A stretch of 64,000 nucleotides of DNA from NCBI RefSeq assembly GCF_964204865.1, contig NC_135257.1, positions 14,344,151-14,408,150 of the forward strand, read 5' to 3'. A program made the position numbers and the translations under genes. Positions within the stretch are counted from its first letter, which is position 1; every line of letters starts with the position of its first letter. Source of the DNA: Styela clava (lineage: Eukaryota; Chordata; Ascidiacea; Stolidobranchia; Styelidae). Of the stretch, positions 25,246 to 37,700 are shown piece after piece. A model generated the notes under the pieces. That model was not told the origin of the DNA. It searched no databases and worked only from the letters and a program-made list of their open reading frames with translations.

Positions 25246-25527
25246 CAGGGGTGTGCAACCTTCAATGGAGGAGGGCTAGATAGAAATAACTGGGTGAAAC
25301 CGCGGGCGGCCGCACCTTTATTCAACATAGCCTTTCTAGTAGTTGCACGCACAAAAACTTTGGTTATTGGTCTAATGACATGCGCTCTTGGCTTCGCACA
25401 TGCTAGCTGTTGTAACGTCCTAGGCATAGAGAATAAATGTGATTCGGTGATATGCTTTGCAACGCAAAGGGATTTGATTCACCCGCACGTACCAAAGTGA
25501 ACTAAATTAAAAATTTGCGGACCCCTA
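25246..25527 (+). mobile_element. 282-bp hAT-like MITE with 8-bp target-site duplication
   Basis: It starts CAGGGGTGTGCAACC and ends ..GGACCCCTA. Flanks TACCAAAG (25238-25245) and TACTAAAG (25528-25535) match at 7 of 8 bases, the duplication length expected of hAT elements. An inverted relative lies at 50849-51163, sharing AAATAACTGGGTGAAAC and CTTTCTAGTAGTTGCACGCA. No transposase remains. Confidence 0.8.
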
Positions 25528-25789
25528 TACTAAAGCAATAGTTTTATCTGTTATTGGCACACATTGATATTCTTATTCCATTTATCGTGTTTAGTTCATT
25601 GTTCCAGTGATTATTGAGCATATTCAAATCTACCGTACTATGATAGTTTGTTTTTTCTTCCTCCGTTATTTCAAAATAATATGCACTGAGAGAAAGGTAA
25701 TTTTTTATTGTAAATTACGTTTTATCCCTAATTTCGCGCTGGGGGATCATAAGCATATATATATATAAGCAGGCGTGGAGACAAGGGTG

Positions 25790-26180
25790 TGGGACAAAGA
25801 TCTCTATACTGGTAGAGTGGTATGGCTGTCACCGATTAGAGTAGCCTGATTGAGTAACCCACGTAGAGTGTGTGAAGTCGCTGCTGACATTTGACAGATA
25901 TAGTGGGAGTGGCGTGATATAGTAAGTAGCAAGCAAGAGGAAATTCGAAAGTGGCACATACACCTATAACATAATATCTTAATTGTGCATGTATGAGATG
26001 AATATAGACAATATGATGAATGATTATATATATGAATACATTATCTAGGATGTGCATCCTCACGTTGCGCCTGAGACGTGATACATTGATTGTTTTATGA
26101 GAAATGTGTCTCAATTTGCTGTTGTGTGTATCTTTGTAGATTATCTGATGTTCACGTCGCCACAGTAACATTATTTTAGA
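25790..26180 (-). other. Possible solo LTR or other repeat; no gene supported
   Basis: The reverse strand reads as a GC-richer stretch beginning near TGTTACTGTGGCGACGTGAAC, with a TATATATAAT box in the middle and an end rich in CACACCCTTGTCTCC. That layout could be an LTR, but I see no target duplication and no second copy. An open frame of 111 codons (25836-26171, minus) has no recognisable domain. Confidence 0.25.
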
Positions 26181-26827
26181 CTACGTTGGCATCATGGTAT
26201 TCGGGCGCTAATTTCATCAACTGTTTTGGCGCCGAAAGCAGTTTTTATAACTATCTATAACTGTAGTTAGATTTCTGCACCATATCGAAAATTCCAATAC
26301 CATGTCACTGTGATAGATGTTTAAATATATTCAGACCAGAGGAAAACCTTTTAGTAGATTCACCAAATTGAGTTTCAGGAATTGCCGATTTATAATTTTT
26401 TTTATGTAAGTAAGTTCAGAGCAAGGCAGTGGGCCCAGGCGTAAATAAAATAACGAGTGAAGTCGAAAATGACTCGGACTAAGATAGTATCATTGTCATC
26501 CTTAATTAAACACGGTATCTGTGATGAATTTACAAATTTACATTTCATGTCTAAAAATGTACGTTATACAATCAAACTTGAAGCAGTATCTGAGACACCA
26601 ATAGAAAGATTTCGGAGAGTTGAGAATTATTAACCCATTTCTCAACGCTTATTTTTCACTGAATTTCACCATTGTTTAGTCCAACACAGCTATTCAGGCA
26701 GAAAAGAAATGTATGTATTATATTATGTAGTGCGTCAACTTAATTTTATTTGATTCATCAATATACCTACTTTTCTCTATCATTACATGTCGCCAAGCAC
26801 TTCCGATTGTAACCAAGTAGGTGGCAA

Positions 26828-27085
26828 GGTATCCAGGCCGTAGCGACTGTCAAAACAGCGACTGTCATAATGGCGACCGCATTAAAACAGCGACTGTTAT
26901 GATAGTGACTTAACTCGTGTTAGGGTTAGGGTCCTCTCTATACACGTATGCACGCACAAACAGACAAGCATTGCGTAGTGAAAGATTGAAACCAAATGGG
27001 ACTTTGAAACAACATGATTACGTCGCTATTATTAAGGGGCCATTATGATAGTCGCTGTTCTGACAATCGCTATATGGAACCCTAG
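26828..27085. mobile_element. Element of about 258 bp with terminal inverted repeats
   Basis: The left arm GTAGCGACTGTCAAAACAGC, then GACTGTCATAATGGCG, is mirrored at 27041-27085 by GGCCATTATGATAGTCGCTG, then CTGACAATCGC. The arms are about 40 bp and imperfect. It has no ORF, so it is best read as a MITE. The exact ends and target duplication are not clear. Confidence 0.6.
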
Positions 27086-30000
27086 TCGCTTCGAGTAATG
27101 CAGTTGAAGCGCTAGGAATAACCCGTTCTTCTGGTGGTCCTATGAATTTTCTTCAATTACAATCTTTAAAATTATCTATCTTCAATGAGAGATGTTAGTT
27201 TGAACTTTCGGCAAAGCCTTACGGTACTCAACGACAATAACAGTATTTGCGCAATTTAAATTCTGATCTTTTCAATTAGATATCAGAACCTTGAGTCTCG
27301 CTGCATGTAAGTCAGCTTTGGTTCCTTGGCGGCTTCATTTCCCCGTGAAACTGTTGCGGTTATCTTATTTTTTCTCTTCTCGAAATTTGTATGTGTGACT
27401 CATTTTTTACTGGTTCGAAAAAATAAACTTGACCTGACTAAAGTTACGTAATCGGGGAGGAAAAATAGAAATAACTGTTCAGTAAATTAATTCGCTTTCG
27501 TGGTTATATAAAAGTGTGTAAGTCGCTAATACGCGCTCGAATATACAGACTGAAAGATAAAATAAAATTTTGTGCCCAATCATATTCATTGCGAACAGTA
27601 ATCAATAAAAGATCGTCTATATTTATTGCACAAGTCAAGTGTATATATATATATCATTTTATAGATGGATATACGCTTGCACAACAAAGAATGCATGCTA
27701 GCTTTTTAGCAATAGACGTAGCATATTCATTTTAGGGCATATAACTTGAGATGTTGAACACCATGCAGTTAATATGAAAATATGTTGGCTGTGCTGGGCC
27801 TTTCTTATTTTTCAAATTACGGTAACATATTGATAGCGTTTTACAGAAATTTACAACGAGCTCCATTCAAATTTATTTTCTCGATTTCAACAAAGTTATT
27901 ATTTCAGTTTTCTGAAATTCCTATGAAATTAGCTATTTTCACACATATATGATAAAATATGAACAACGATTGACTTTATCAAAATTCATTACAAAAAATT
28001 ACTTAAACATTACTTACATTAAATTGATTACAAAATAATTTTGTACCGGACAAGTAATGTATATCAATGAATATCCTAATTTTTGTAGCTATTCACGACT
28101 TTTCAAACTGCACGCAATTTAGTAACGGCGACGTAAGGATAACATTGCAGTTTCTTATTAATTACTATCGAAACGAATAAAAAGATCAATTTTTCAATTA
28201 AAGATGATTAATTACAGATTAGACGCATACAGCATTTTTTACATGACTATTATATATCTTATTGTAGTTTATCAAACTGATTTACTTAGGTTACTTCATC
28301 ATTCGAGATTTTATGTTCTGTATCAAACACGTTTTAAATGAAAGTTTTGATTAGGGAATACCCTATTTTCGAATATCGATGATTTCAGAGTCGAATGTTT
28401 TTTTTTCGAATCGAATCTGGAATACTTCGGAGACATTCAATTGTATATGACTATTTATTGCGATGGTTCCTCGAGGCACGAAAATAACTGGAAGAAAAAC
28501 TATTCGATCTGATGTGAATATTCGATTCGAAATGCCCAGCCCTAGTTTTAATCAATCTCTGTGATTTACTACAGTTGTACGCCTATCGTTACACGAGTAA
28601 TCTTTGACACGGCCTAAATATGAAAATCCTACCATTTCTTAATCATGCATGTATAGCAAATATTATAATGCTGCTCTAATATCATGATATTCTGCACAAT
28701 TTGTTACAGGTTCAGAATTTAAGGTGCCTTACAGAATTGCAAACATTGTTGGGAAAATGAACCACTAGTTGATACATATTCCCATTTTGATTGTATCCAG
28801 TTCTGTTTTCAACTAACTGGCTGTGTAAAAATAACAAACCCTACCAGAGAATCTAAAAAAATCCTTTTTATTTAAAATTTACTTCAGTTGATGTTTACAA
28901 TTTTAGTAATGTCCTGGTTCGCAATTGAACAATTTGGAATTTCCTTTGAATTTGCCTCAAGACGATTACAATTCAGATTGACTAAATTTTTCATATGATG
29001 TAATGAGATTATTCTTTCAAAGATTGAGTTGACCGTGATCTAGCAAAAACATCAGTATATTGATACCAAAATATGATTACGAACGACTTAATTTATTTAA
29101 CTTTCATTTTCACATCTTATTTATATACATTGTGTCGCAGATTTAGATATAATACGGAAATACACTGTTTAACAAATATGTCATATTTAACTCCCGTTTA
29201 CCGGACATTCAATTTTGTCTCGACAAACGCACAATTTGATTTTTACTCCTATGACCCCAATCAGTCAATGTCTTAAAAGTTCTTTTCCACAAAAGTCAAA
29301 AAGGTCCAAATTCAATAAGGTCCTTAATTAATGAATCATTAACATTTAAATACCGTAACTTTCGCTCATAATGAGCGCAAAAATTAAAGGTCCATCATTT
29401 ACTTCACGACATTTTAATCTTCCCGTCATCACAACTCGGCGCATTCTTTTGCTTGGTCATTTTCATATTACGTAAATTTAGCGGGCAACGCCCGAAGAAA
29501 GCATTTTATATGACCGTGTACAAAAATATCGTCACATAGATTTCTCGTTTCCCGTTAATATGACGACATCGATGAATAATTAGCTTTTTGACGCTATATT
29601 CATAGTATCAAACTTGACTGCAATCACGGTTATTGATTGAAAATGATTTATTTTGTATCAATATTTCCAATTCTGTACAGAGTTTGTGCAGAAAATTAAT
29701 GTTTTGTGCAATAATTTCATTTTTTTTGTACAGTTATACAGTGTTACATGTTCACCGATCCTCGTGATATAAAAATTCAAACCAAGCAAACTTACGATTT
29801 TTTTTAATAAAATCCATTTTTCGCTCATACATCAGTATTTTTGTAGGATATCTGGGTCCTTAATAATCAGCCAATAATGTCACAAGCTTGATAATACAAA
29901 TACAAAAATAACTTAAATACTAAAAAACAGTTCAAGTATTGGTGTCGACGATTAGATTCCGAGTTCAAACTCCACGACCAATCTAGGGGTTTAATAAATT

Positions 30001-31793
30001 TAGATGACAAAAAAGCTCAACCGAAAAAAAAAGTTTTATTACAAAACACAGTAGCTCGATGCTTGCTAGTGCCGCTTGCTCGGAGCGTTGTTTAGAGCGA
30101 AGATGAAAAGTAAATTTCAAACCAATAATTGTAATGTTGAAATAACGAGAAACAGCAAAATATTTGAGATAAAATTGGCAACTATGTACTGCTTCACTGC
30201 TACTGTTTCATTTTTGTACAGTAAGTTATTTTCATATGCGAGAAAAAAGCGCGTCGAAACCAAGGAAACATAATTACGCAAACATTCCTCGGCTATACTT
30301 ATTTTCACACAACGGCAAGTTTAGCAAGCTACTATCGCAAATGGAAATTTCTTGGTGGTTATGCGAATATATCGCCCTTAGCAAGTCTAGTTGTGTATTA
30401 TGCCAATTATTATGCCAGCGTATTATGTAAATCAATTTATGCGGCATTAGATTGGGCAATCAAAACCGGATAATAACGGTATTTCGTTTGTAAATTCGAA
30501 AACGAAGAGCGTAGTATTATTTTTACGGAGTTTAGAATGTTCCAGTTTAACCGAGCCTACCATAAGGTTCAAAAGGTAGAAATACAATGGCTGGCATCAA
30601 CGCGAATATAAAATAAAAAAAAACACTAACGCAAGGGAGTATGGAAAATTTATATTTTTAAGTCTATAGGCGATATGGTATATATGTGTTTTATCTATTT
30701 GTTATTCCAGTTCAAAAATAAGAGCTAATGTAAGAGATGAGTATTATTGTGACTTTTGGCTCCGGGACCCACAATAAAAATACTCTAGAGTATTCATCCC
30801 AACTACCGGGGATCTATATCTATGTGACATATGAATGATGAAAATAAATCGAATTGGTGTTGGCGATAGGCTACTTACAAGAGTGTTGTTGGTTTGTATA
30901 TATGCCGTACAACTGAACGTGTTTCAGAATAACTTTTACACCTTAATCATTGAACATTTTTTCTACGTTTTCGCAGAATGGATTTTATCACATATATCAG
31001 GAAAAATATTTTATCATAACGTGAGCGCATTCCATGGATTTCGTTACTCGTCGCCCGAGGTGATGGTATTCAGAGTTTTACTTGCTTTTTAAATGATGTT
31101 GTTGTTTGAAGATTTATGCAAAAATCCTCTCATAATCATTAACAATAAAAGCCTGACTTTCAACCTAAATTGACGCATGCGGCCACAGTATTTATATCTA
31201 CATTTCAGTGAGGTTAGTTAGTCATATGCGCGGAACATAATTTTGTCAGGAATCTCCAGTTCACCTGGTTCCCCTTGAACAGTTTCCAACCTTGATAAAT
31301 TGTTGAAGCATAGCAAATTTTCGTTTCTACTGCGTAGCCGTATTTGTCATTGAGGATGCAAACTGTTGTAACTACCGTCTAACCAACTCCTGTAGCCTGT
31401 CATTCTACTATAGAATATTATATATATTAAAAATACAATGCCATTGATAGCTATATCAATTTCTCTTATCTAGTTTATGAAAAATGAAAATACGGTATTG
31501 AAAAAATGTAAATTGTAAAGATAATTGAGGATAATTAAATGTGATGTAAATTTAATGTAAGGATAATTAAAAAAAAAATACTATTGTAGTTGAAAAGTTT
31601 CATTTACGAGCGTGGTTTTTACCGCAAAGACGTTGTTGCAATGCTTATTATTATTGTCATTACCCATTCTGAGTAGCAATGTTTAATATGCTGAAATACG
31701 TGGAATACCCTAGCCATCTGATTCAGCAATGCAGATTACTGAACCGTCTTACCATTACTCAAATACAGAATCTAGTCTTAATTATAAGAAAAT
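27086..31793. other. Intergenic region between B and C, no gene seen
   Basis: AT-rich DNA with only short random-looking frames (none above about 85 codons). I found no exon-like run with symporter motifs, no tRNA I could fold by eye and no clear mobile-element ends. Regulatory elements of gene C may lie here but cannot be named. Confidence 0.5.
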
Positions 31794-34700
31794 ATGACAC
31801 AGAAGCGGACATTTGTAGCAGCGGATTATGCTGTGTTCGCTGTAATGCTCGTAATCTCGGCTGCAATTGGTATATATTATGCAATACGAGACCGTAAAAG
31901 CAAGCAAGGAACAATCGGATATCTTCTTGCAGGAAGGTTAGAGCATATTAATGATGTTTTTACCTTTTCATATTAATTTAATATAAATTATGTAATCGAA
32001 ACCTACACAATTCAGGTTAAAGCAATTTTCAAATTCCAGCTCTTTTAATCTAACAAAATCTTAAAAGCAATCAAAAGGGTATGTAGATTACTTGCATTAA
32101 TGCGTGGATGAGTGAAGCGTGATACTATGTAGTATATAGTATCGCTATGAGTGTTTTAGTTACCCTCAATGTTGGGTGATAACATAAATGAATTTGAACT
32201 CTCAAGACCTTCTCGACCCGACATTCCTCGCAAATCTTTTGGCAGTCGGCTGCATTGTTCAGTTCATTTTCTCGAAACCTAAATATTTTAAAGTGATTTA
32301 CCCGTTAGAAGCAAAATATCGAGACTTGGGGTTGTCTTTTATCTCTAGCCAAGATTACATGCACAATACTCTCTCCAAAGTAGGATAATTATAATACAAT
32401 ATTTACTTATCGATCTTGTTACTTATCGGTCTTGTTACATATTGATCTTAAATCAGTAAGTAAGTTGATAGGTATTTCTGTTTGTTTGTCTGTTAGACAC
32501 TTTCGTATGTTACGAGATATCTCACGAAAGCGAGGTTGAATCTGCTTTTGCATGTGCATTCATCATATCTCGGAAAAAAGCCTATTGATTTTGGGTGAAT
32601 TATGTCGTATAATTAGGGAGTTAATTAATTAGTGACGAGACACGCGGTGTCGCTATTGAGTCAAAGCGAAGGATACACGCCGCTAGATCGATACGTCGGC
32701 GGCCTCTGATCGCTATCTCGTTACAATATTACCGAGTACTGAGATATCTATAGATATGGCATTACTATGTAGGCGATATCTGAAACTAGAGAGTTCAATG
32801 ACTCAAATCAAAATCAGTGCAAAATATATATTTCTATTTTCCCAGATTAAGTCTATTCATATCCTAATTTTCAGATTAGTAGAATTATTATTTGTCCCAA
32901 AATAGATTCGAATAGTCCAATCTATATTTTCATTCAAATTTTACTCTTTATTTCAGGAGTATGCCGTTACTTCCAGTTGCCATATCGTTAGCACTGAGTT
33001 TCCAATCGTCACTGACAATGCTCGCTATACCTGCTGAAGTTTATATGTTTGGGACGATGATTCTGTGGTAATTATAAATAACTGTATAATAATATACATT
33101 GCACAAATACTGAACTCAATGCTATTCTAGTGTATTAATCATATTTGCCAACAGGGTGCCCCAAAAACACCTATACCTATTTCTTAATTATTATGGAATT
33201 AACTACTTTTTAATCACCATACGAAATTCATTTAACACACGAACTCTCTTTTAGAGTATGATTGTACCCAAATGTTTCTGCAGTTTTGGATTCTTTGCAC
33301 AAAAATTATGTTTCCTTCAGAATATGGTCCAAATTACTCGGCCTTTTTTGGTTACCTTGTACTTGGCATTAGCATTTAATCTGATAGTTTTATCCGCGAG
33401 TTCAATTACATTTTGTTATTATGGGTACTCAGAAATTGCAGAAAATCTTGTCACCTTTTTCGGAATACAAGTAATTGATGAAAATAATATTATATATATA
33501 TATATCAAATACTAAGTTGCAAGCATGTGCAGTGGGCTACCATGAATCATCCAAAGTATTCCATAACCCCATTTATTGGGTAAAATTCATGTAAATACAT
33601 TTCTACATGGATACAATTTTAAAAACGTAATTTCGTAGCATAAATCGTTTCATTATTAAATCTCCCTACAAGTTGGAGACCAATAATTCAAGCATACATA
33701 CCACTGAGTGTAGAATTTTTGAATGAATAAATATCGATTTTCATATACCAACAGTCGTATATAACAAAGATCTCACACGTTTTTTTTACAATTTTTTGTT
33801 TTCAATCTGCTCGTGTTGGTTCTTAAATTAATAAACATTTACTCCTGCGTACACACGTAATGTAAATATGGCTGTAGACCTTGTATATGTATCACCGCTG
33901 TAAATCCCTGACTTCTGTGTTATGAATTTCATTGATTCAGTTTACCTATTTTTTTCTCTAAAGGGTTGATCTCATATACGTGTTTATTGCAATCATAGCA
34001 GCAGAAATATTTCTTCCAACCTTTTACAGACTTGGGATATCCAGTACTTATGAGGTTAGTAGTTATGAATTGCTGTTGCCGTCAATTCCAATCAATCGAC
34101 TGACCATTTCATTTCGTAGGGTTCATTTAAGGGTTTTTTGTCCTCACAAATTGGAAGCTTCAATATACTTATGCATTGACATTTTCAAACAATTTAATTT
34201 CAGTACCTTGAGTTGCGTTTCAACAAAGCTGCGAGAATATTTGGTACTTTAGCGTTCATTGTTGCTACTATTTTCTACATGGGAATAGTGATGTATGGAC
34301 CAGCACTGGCGTTTGGGGCAGGTAGAGTATAATGATTTCAAATGAAAGTTGGTGTATTGTTGAAGTTATAACACAGACTAAATTTAACTCACTCGATATA
34401 AGCACATTACCTGCCTTCAGCGATTTATTCACAAAAATCAAATGACAAATACTTTTCTCATCGGATTTAACTTACTCGTACATGCTGTTAAAATATATCT
34501 TTATAATGTAAGAGATCATATTATTGTAGTGTAGACCAGGGCTTCCCAAACTTTTGAGCTCGCGTCCCCTTTTAATATATTAAAATTTTTCGCGGCCCTT
34601 GTTCACGTTAATAATGCTAAACAGTACTGTAATATGCATTTTTAATATTTTATTGACACAGCTAATTATCAACTTTTAGTAGGCCTACTCAATAACAAAA

Positions 34701-37700
34701 ACAAGCGCATATTTACTCAGATTAACATTACTCAATTATTCAGTGTAATGGGTGCGAATGCTTTTTGCTGCATAGCAAGTCCAGCCGTGGCTCAATGTTC
34801 GTTTATGCAGATGTAATGATGAATTACAATGTCTGGCCACAAGCCACCGACGGCATGGTTCTTATCCGGAATTGTTACGCACTCCTATTGATCAAATTTA
34901 GCATAGACAGTGGTTTGTGCGACGCCAAATTATCAGGGACAAAACTCGCGGCGCACCTACACGAAAAATACGCTGCCTCGAAATAAAACACAATTTTGTC
35001 ATCGTTAATGTGTACTTTATGCCCTTTGAGGTTTATAAACATGTAGGCCCAATGGATAAAGGCAAAAGGTTAACTTTTGTTTCCTATCCCTGCCTGGTTT
35101 TCTTTAAAATGCTAAAAAATCACTCATGTTCGATAATCTCGGTTCAGCAAATGAATAAACTGCAGCCTACGAAATTGCAGCTCTTCTGTTACGCAACAAT
35201 AGACCGTACGTAACAGAAAGTGAACAACATAGGATGGTAAAATGAATTTGAATCATAAACACATCATTTGCAATGATGAGAAAAAATAATACATTCAGAA
35301 TAAAAAAAAATATGTGAAATATGCAATCGTATATTAGTTAATATTTAACACAAATATCCTAATTTTCGAGGCGCACTTAGCAAATCTTACGAAACGAATA
35401 TTCATTGTTATGCAAGCGCGATGATTCAACCGCGTTTCCCCGAAAATTAGACCAAGCCTGAATTCTAAAAAAAGGTCAAAAAAAGACTTAGGCGACAGCG
35501 CAATTTTTTTTGACCTAGTCCCGTGGTTCACATAGCGCGTCGTTTCAATTTCGCTAGGGCGTCGCAAAATTTTTGATTCGTGAACCTTTCAAACAACCCA
35601 TATCTTCTACTTTTACTGAAAAAAGTAAGATTAAATAATAAAGTTTAAAGTTAATAAAGTTTTGATAAAGATTATAAAGCTTAATTCTGAAATTCGGGTT
35701 TCTGTAGATAAAGATTATTTTTCCTTGGTTCAAAAAGCGTTGCGCACAAGGATTTCTTGCTATCAACTCAGTGGTACTCGAACTTCATTGTATTGTTACG
35801 CCCTACAAAAATATGCTCAAGTTACGAAAACCCGTGAAAATACGTATTGATACCTTTCAATAAAAGACCTTTTTTGCAATGAGTTTCATATAAAGGAACG
35901 AACAAAACATAACGACAGTCAGTGAAATCATATTTAATGGGCCTTGGTAAAAAAGGCCTGCTTTATATAAATACGAAATCGCAAAGGGGATAGGAGTCCG
36001 CAAAGCTTTTTGAACCAAGAAAAATAATCTTATCTACAGAAAACCGAGTTTTCAGAATTAAACTTTTTTATTATAACACCATCACCACAGGTAAGATCGA
36101 TATAATCTTCCCCTTTTTCTGATAAAGTAAAAGATGGGTTGGTTGAAAGGTTCGCGAATCATGAAATTTTGCGACGCCCTAGCAAAATTGAAACGATGCA
36201 CTTCCACGGTATTAAGTCAAAAAAACTTGCGCTATCGACTAAGTTTTTTAAGGGGGAGCGCTTGTATTAAAATAATTCCTAAAATTCAGGCTTGGTTTTA
36301 TTTTCGGGTAAACACGATAGAAAAATCGCGCTTGCATAACAATGCATATTCTGATCGTAAGACCCGATTTGCCCAATGCCGACTTTAATCGTAAAGCTAG
36401 CGGTTCCCGAAGGCGATTTGCGCCTCGAAATATATTACATATATATTTTATTTATTCTAAATGTTTTATTGTTTCTCATTGCTGCAAATGATGTGTATAC
36501 GAATCAAATTCATTTTATTACGGGTTACGTCGGGTATATTGTTAGGTAACAGAAAAGGTAAACCCTACATGCTGCAATTTCGTAGGCTGCAGTTTGTTCA
36601 TTTGCTGAACCGAGTTTATCGAACATGAGTGATTTTTTAGCATTTTAAAGAAAAACCAGGCGGAGATAAGATAAGTACATATTAACGATGACAAAATTGT
36701 GTTTTATTATCAGGCAGCATATTTTTCGTGTTGGTGCGTCAAGAGTTTTTTCCATGATAATTTGACGCCACACAAACCGCTGTCTTATGTTAAGTTTGAT
36801 CAATAAGAGTGAACAATTCCGGATAAGGACCATGCCGTCGGTGGCCTGACATCGTAATTCATCATTTAGGTCTGCATAAACGAACATTAAGTCAAGGCCG
36901 GACTTGCTATGAAGCAAAAAGTATTCGCACCCATTACACTGAATAATTGAGTAACGTTGATCTGAATAAATATGTGTTTGTTTTTGTAATTGAGTAGACC
37001 TACTAAAAGTTGAGAATTAGCTGTGTCAAACATCAAAAATGCATATTTCGAACTGTTTAGCATTATTAACGCTAACAAGGGCCGCGGAAAATTTTAATAT
37101 ATTAAAAGGGGCCGCGAGCTCAAAAGTTTGGGAAGCCCTGGTGTAGACAATGCTTAATTTTAGTTATTGTGATTAGCTTTACCCACGTCAATCACGATCA
37201 ATTGGTAAACGATGTAAATACGCATCAATATAAAGCGAACCAGCGTATACTAATATATATGAGTAATCGTGGTGGCAACCGCTTTTCCATCAAATTATCC
37301 TGCAGCGGGTATTATTACAATACACAATTATTCTTGAGTTTGAATATGCCTGGAATACAATACAATTCTTGGAATACAATTAATTTGGGCAATTTTGTGT
37401 AATCAAAGTATTATGACAACTTATGCGGTTTGGTACAGGTATAGCATTTCATTTTGAAACCCTTAGTGAAGTTTATCAAGATCACTACCAAAAAATACTT
37501 TCATGGTCATTTTAAACCTTGCTTCGAGTATTATCTGATAATGACATCGATAAATACATAGTGCTTTTATTTTATTTCATGTCGCGCTTTTTTGGGAGAT
37601 TTCACATTCTCATCTCCACTTTGAGAAAATATCTATGAATACTTATGTGACATGCAAATCACTGATTCAAACTTACTTTGGAAAAGGATACTTGTTTGTC

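Noticed and set aside
25836..26171. 111-codon minus-strand ORF
   Set aside because: Low-complexity composition without a domain; more likely part of a repeat.
26919..26931. Telomere-like GTTAGGGTTAGGG
   Set aside because: Only two units inside a small inverted-repeat element; no array.
29940..29990. tRNA-like GAGTTCAAACTCC segment
   Set aside because: It resembles a T-arm, but I could not pair an acceptor stem or place an A box.
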